From contig JAIUOC010000005.1 of assembly GCA_020161265.1 (NCBI GenBank), forward strand, positions 424,627 through 488,626: a stretch of DNA of 64,000 nt. Direction: 5' to 3'. This DNA comes from Chloroflexota bacterium (GTDB lineage: Bacteria; Chloroflexota; Chloroflexia; Chloroflexales; Herpetosiphonaceae). The translations under genes and the position numbers were made by a program. Positions within the stretch are counted from its first letter, which is position 1. Each line of letters begins with the position of its first letter. Shown here piece by piece: positions 60,964 through 64,000 of the stretch. Below the pieces are notes generated by a model, which was not told the DNA's origin, ran no database searches, and saw nothing but the letters and a program-made list of their open reading frames with translations.

Positions 60964-62193
60964 CTAGCCTTTATAACATTGATTGGCTTGCTCGATGACC
61001 CATTGCTCAAGCAGCGATGGATAAATTTGCTCACTCAGCAAGGTGCCAAAGCGCTCAATTTTATCGCCACGCTCAAACCAACGGCTAATCAATTGCTCGC
61101 CATAGAAATAACTGAAAATATAGGCTCGCCACAATGGTGAGCTAATAAAGCGTAAACGTTGCTGCGCTCGTTCTTCGCTGGTCAAACCATAGCGCACCAA
61201 ATAATCAACAACCTCGTCAGCAGGCCGACTTTCGGCGTGCAACAGCAAAGCGGCATTGCCAGCCACACCCGCCAAAGCCTTGAGCGCCGTGTTAATGCGT
61301 AGTTCTTGGGCTGGGTCGCCAGTGATACCGACTTTGGGATAGAGGGTTTGGGCTTGCCACTCGACTAATTCTTTAGGACTAAACAAGACACCCACCGCAC
61401 TATTGGCGATGCCCTCAGCCATCACACATTCAGGCGTATTCAGCAAAAAGATCGAATGCTCAGCCCAGCCCCGACCTGCATATAAATCACGTTCTTTGAT
61501 GCAATGCTCGGTGTGATGGCCTGGGTAGGCCTCGTGAGCAACTAGGTTTGTCAGGCTATTGAGGGCAATCGGCAAATCGGTATTGATATCAACAGCTGAA
61601 TGATAATTGCCATAATACCAGTTATAGCCACTCCAAGGCTGATTATTGACCAAGCGGAAATCGACTTTTTCGCTAGCAGGCAAGGGATATAACCCCAGCG
61701 TGCGGCTGCGCAATTCCGTTTCGATCAATTGTAACAAGGGTTGAGCTTGTTCGCCGTTGATCTCAAATTGCCGTCGCCAGATTTGCGTGCGTTCGAGCAC
61801 ATCGCCTTGGCCTGGCAATAAACTATCGAGTTCGTCGATTGCCTCATCGAACACCGTTTCATCGATCATGGCTGGCTCGATATCAAAGCAGCGTCGTACT
61901 TCCTCACGATAATCAAAGCGTTCGCCAGCCAACTGACGACAGGTGGTCGCCATACCAGTGACCTGTTTGCGCAAATACGTGCGGCGACGAATTGGCAAAT
62001 CGCTGGTTTCAATTTGCTCTAGCAATTGTTCAGCCGCCTGCACCAGCTGGTTGGTTGGCCAAATCGCACTATCTACAACTTGGTCACGGAGATAATTTGG
62101 GCCACAATAAGCATCAACATAGCCATCGATATGCTGGCTAATCCGAAACGCTAGCTCAATATAGGCTAGGCCAATGGGTTCAAAAATAGGCAT
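60964..62193 (-). CDS. DUF885-family metallopeptidase-like protein
   Basis: A 409-residue soluble protein. The zinc motif is 'NLVAHEAYPGHHTEH', the HExxPGH signature of DUF885 proteins (M32/M3-like peptidases), with a downstream Glu candidate in 'ECVMAEGIANSAV'. The N-terminal third is helical and lacks the usual signal peptide, so it is probably cytosolic. Substrate unknown. The ATG at 62193 is preferred over TTG at 62199; GAGG lies 12 bases upstream. It is transcribed alone. Confidence 0.85.
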   Translation of the reverse strand: MPIFEPIGLAYIELAFRISQHIDGYVDAYCGPNYLRDQVVDSAIWPTNQLVQAAEQLLEQIETSDLPIRRRTYLRKQVTGMATTCRQLAGERFDYREEVRRCFDIEPAMIDETVFDEAIDELDSLLPGQGDVLERTQIWRRQFEINGEQAQPLLQLIETELRSRTLGLYPLPASEKVDFRLVNNQPWSGYNWYYGNYHSAVDINTDLPIALNSLTNLVAHEAYPGHHTEHCIKERDLYAGRGWAEHSIFLLNTPECVMAEGIANSAVGVLFSPKELVEWQAQTLYPKVGITGDPAQELRINTALKALAGVAGNAALLLHAESRPADEVVDYLVRYGLTSEERAQQRLRFISSPLWRAYIFSYFYGEQLISRWFERGDKIERFGTLLSEQIYPSLLEQWVIEQANQCYKG

Positions 62194-62348
62194 AATCAAG
62201 CATCCTCACAACACAAATCTAGCTTTATTGTACCCCAAAGGCTAGGCGTTAACGCTTGATCACAACTTATTCATCATTCCGCGAAATTCTTGGTTCTACA
62301 ACGTGCTATGCTGATTTCAGCAACAAATTCTCTGTATGAGGAACGCCC

Positions 62349-63359
62349 ATGCGCAGCCGCCAACAACGCATTCTTGCATCACCCTACTATCGCAATAACC
62401 AATTTCAAAATTTGTATCCAACCGCCATGCTCCAAGCCAATTCGATGGTCTCGACCTTGCGCCGCCAGTTTTTTGGCAAAGAACAACGTCGGCCAAACAA
62501 GCCTTTGCCAAGTGCATGGCCTGGCCAAAGCTTTCACCAAACCCCACCAGCTTCGGGTTTACGCGTGACGTGGCTTGGGCATTCCACCTTATTAATTGAG
62601 TTTGCTGGCATCACGATCTTGACAGATCCGGTGTGGGCTAAGCATTTATCGCCAGTGCAGGGCATCGGGCCGCAGCGTTTTCAAACTGCGCCGATTGCGC
62701 TGGAGCAGCTGCCAGCAATTGATTTAGTGTTACTTTCGCACGACCATTACGATCATCTCGATAAGCAAACGATTCGCTGGCTAGCGCGTGGCTCAATGCC
62801 TTTTGTTACCGCTTTGGGTGTTGGCGATCACCTTGAGCGTTGGGGCATCGCGAGCAGCCGAATTCACGAACTAGATTGGTGGGAAGAACTGCATTTGGCT
62901 GAATTTGGGTTGACAATTGCCGCTGTGCCAGCCCAACATTTCTCAGGGCGTGGCCTTAAGCGCAATAGCACGCTTTGGGCTTCGTGGGTAGTAATGAGCC
63001 AAAACTCACGGATTTATGTTGGCTGCGATAGTGGCATGTTCGCAGGATTTCAGGATATTGGCCAACGTTATGGCCCCTTTGAGTTGGCGACGCTCGAAAT
63101 GGCTCAATATGATGTTGCTTGGCCAGGCGTGCATATGCAACCCGAAGAGGCTTTGCAAGCCGCCGAAATATTGCAAGCTCGCACCATGTTGCCAGTACAT
63201 TGGGGCGCATATTGTCTTTCGCTGCATGCTTGGGATGAGCCAATTGAGCGTTTGTTGAAGGCTGCCCAAGCTAGCTCAATCAATATTCTGACCCCGCAAC
63301 TAGGCCAACCAGTTGAGCCAAGCCAGCCAAAAGATTTAACTGAATGGTGGCGGGGCTAA
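62349..63359 (+). CDS. MBL-fold metal-dependent hydrolase (NAPE-PLD/UlaG-like)
   Basis: A 336-residue metallo-beta-lactamase-fold enzyme. 'VLLSHDHYDHLD' carries the His-x-Asp-x-Asp-His signature, 'TWLGHSTLLIEFAGITILTD' is the beginning of the fold, 'AVPAQHFSGRGLKRNSTLWA' holds the third His, and 'MLPVHWGAYCLS' the last. The closest style is N-acyl phosphatidylethanolamine phospholipase D or UlaG-type lactonases. GAGGAA precedes ATG 62349. It ends 40 bases before the heptamer array. Confidence 0.9.
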   Translation: MRSRQQRILASPYYRNNQFQNLYPTAMLQANSMVSTLRRQFFGKEQRRPNKPLPSAWPGQSFHQTPPASGLRVTWLGHSTLLIEFAGITILTDPVWAKHLSPVQGIGPQRFQTAPIALEQLPAIDLVLLSHDHYDHLDKQTIRWLARGSMPFVTALGVGDHLERWGIASSRIHELDWWEELHLAEFGLTIAAVPAQHFSGRGLKRNSTLWASWVVMSQNSRIYVGCDSGMFAGFQDIGQRYGPFELATLEMAQYDVAWPGVHMQPEEALQAAEILQARTMLPVHWGAYCLSLHAWDEPIERLLKAAQASSINILTPQLGQPVEPSQPKDLTEWWRG

Positions 63360-63583
63360 TCATGACGGGCAGTTTTGAAGCAGTGGCGCGAAGTACGAAA
63401 GAAGGATGAAGGATGAAGGATGAGGGATGAGGGATGAGGGATGAAAGATGAAGGATGAGGGATGAGGGATGAGGGATGAGGGATGAGGGATGAACAACAG
63501 TGCTTCGCGGCCTTTGCGATCTTCGCGGTTTCGACTCCCCTGCGTGGTGCATTGTAGCCCTTGATGGTTCAGGCTTGTGCAAT
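63360..63583. other. Non-coding gap between the MBL-fold gene and the rRNA promoter
   Basis: Apart from the heptamer array at 63402-63494 it holds GC-rich 'CTTCGCGG' repeats (63502-63530) and no gene; frames across the array code only for repeated His-Pro-Ser-Ser and are spurious. Confidence 0.7.
63402..63494. repeat. Longest heptamer array (GGATGAA/GGATGAG), about 13 copies
   Basis: Ninety-three bases of GGATGAR units with few mismatches, in one orientation only. No facing inverted array is present, unlike 12634-12783 and 13896-13972. It lies between the MBL-fold gene and the rRNA promoter. Confidence 0.92.
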
Positions 63584-63612
63584 TTGACACGGTTCAAGAA
63601 TGCTGCTATACT
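63584..63612 (+). promoter_or_regulatory. Ribosomal RNA promoter
   Basis: TTGACA (63584-63589) and TATACT (63607-63612) are separated by 17 bases, an almost consensus sigma-70 promoter, about 280 bases before the 16S gene. Confidence 0.82.
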
Positions 63613-63696
63613 ACGCAAGCTGTCGAAACGAACTGAAACATTTCACAGCACGATGTTTGCTCAACATCACACATTTGACGAATTGCTCCGCTCCGA

Positions 63697-63709
63697 TGCT
63701 CTTCTGACA
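63697..63709 (+). promoter_or_regulatory. boxA-like antitermination element in the rRNA leader
   Basis: TGCTCTTCTGACA resembles the rRNA boxA consensus TGCTCTTTAACA, at the expected place between promoter and 16S gene. Confidence 0.5.
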
Positions 63710-63879
63710 TCAGCGGATTTTTTATCGCCAAAATCGCACCTTTCCAACTGATGGGTGCTGCGTCCGCAGCACATTCCATGCATCATAGTTTTTGTTTTTT
63801 TGTCACCGTCAATCGCTTCGGTAGGGATTCTACCAAGCAGAGCCACCGTTCTCCGGCTCATTAATCAAGGAGAACACGC

Positions 63880-63895
63880 AATCGCTTCGGCGATT
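63880..63895 (+). other. UUCG-loop hairpin at the 16S 5' end
   Basis: ATCGC (63881-63885), loop TTCG, GCGAT (63890-63894) form a very stable hairpin at the mature 16S boundary. A direct copy of its left side, CAATCGCTTCGG, also occurs at 63810-63821, which may be part of a processing stem. Confidence 0.55.
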
Positions 63896-64000
63896 TGTCG
63901 GCGAGTTTGATCCTGGCTCAGGACGAACGCTGGCGGCGTGCCTAATGCATGCAAGTCGAACGCATTCTTCGGAATGAGTGGCGCACGGCTGAGGAACACG
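63895..64000 (+). rRNA. 16S ribosomal RNA, 5' end (partial)
   Basis: The 5' conserved block 'GAGTTTGATCCTGGCTCAG' begins at 63903, followed by 'GACGAACGCTGGCGGCGTG' and 'CCTAATGCATGCAAGTCGAA', the universal start of bacterial 16S rRNA. The start at 63895 assumes the usual eight bases before GAGTTTG. The gene runs past the window edge. Nothing in these 106 bases alone fixes the genus. Confidence 0.97.

Noticed and set aside
63280..63618. Minus-strand frames with repeated His-Pro-Ser-Ser.
   Set aside because: They read through the heptamer array only; composition is repeat-derived.

Overview
The window most likely comes from a filamentous Chloroflexota of the Herpetosiphon type. This is inferred from moderate GC, large secreted glycan-degrading enzymes with Thr/Pro linkers, a giant calcium-binding thrombospondin type 3 (TSP3) repeat protein, a recurring C-terminal Tyr-Leu-Pro tag, heptamer repeat arrays and ECF sigma factors. 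The right edge enters a 16S rRNA gene, which would settle the taxonomy. No CRISPR array, intact insertion sequence, tRNA gene or replication origin was seen.

Layout. 1-5100: end of an NMT1/THI5-like transporter binding protein, a Cache-HAMP-STAS sensor, a histidine phosphatase, a GT87-like membrane protein and a cupin. 5.2-11.3 kb: a double GNAT acetyltransferase behind a leader hairpin, an M20 dipeptidase, an ECF41-type sigma factor coupled to an FAD oxidoreductase, and an MpaB/DUF2236 oxygenase. 11.3-14.5 kb: a lipid/acyl-CoA set (SCP2-like protein and two acyl-CoA dehydrogenases) separated by inverted heptamer arrays. 14.7-21.9 kb: OsmC, TatD, a TgpA-like transglutaminase, a response regulator, a secreted reprolysin-like protease and a small membrane protein. 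22.0-26.6 kb: a tight operon of flavoprotein, MFS transporter, ArsO-like monooxygenase, SigZ-like sigma factor and an unannotated 43-residue peptide with four cysteine pairs exactly nine residues apart, preceded by four ATTGA/TCAAT palindromes and a leader terminator.

26.6-49.4 kb is an exported-protein and polysaccharide region: a CBM2-GH5 cellulase, the TSP3 protein, a GH16 enzyme with three discoidin domains, two tandem GH26-like enzymes sharing an almost identical CBM6-like module, and a kelch protein. Divergent from the GH26-like pair is a single-chain regulator joining a LacI-type sugar-binding domain, histidine kinase, receiver and AraC domain, a good candidate controller of those enzymes. 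49.4-59.0 kb: a hydrolase/PadR pair, a trans-sulfuration enzyme, an FAH-family protein, an extended-SDR/Rrf2 pair with dyad operators, an esterase lipoprotein and ModA-ModB, in which ModA carries an unusual C-terminal domain and no ModC is seen. 59.1-64.0 kb: a three-copy family of small secreted proteins (the third is a signal-less remnant in frame behind a stop codon), a small hypothetical gene, a transposase scrap, a DUF885-type peptidase, an MBL-fold hydrolase, a heptamer array, and the promoter, leader and 5' end of a 16S rRNA gene.

Most interesting: the ArsO/SigZ/cysteine-repeat peptide operon with its palindromic control region. Next are the one-protein sugar-sensing phosphorelay, the Tyr-Leu-Pro C-terminal tag shared by four exported proteins, and the ModA fusion. 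All functions are read from sequence motifs; no database search was possible.
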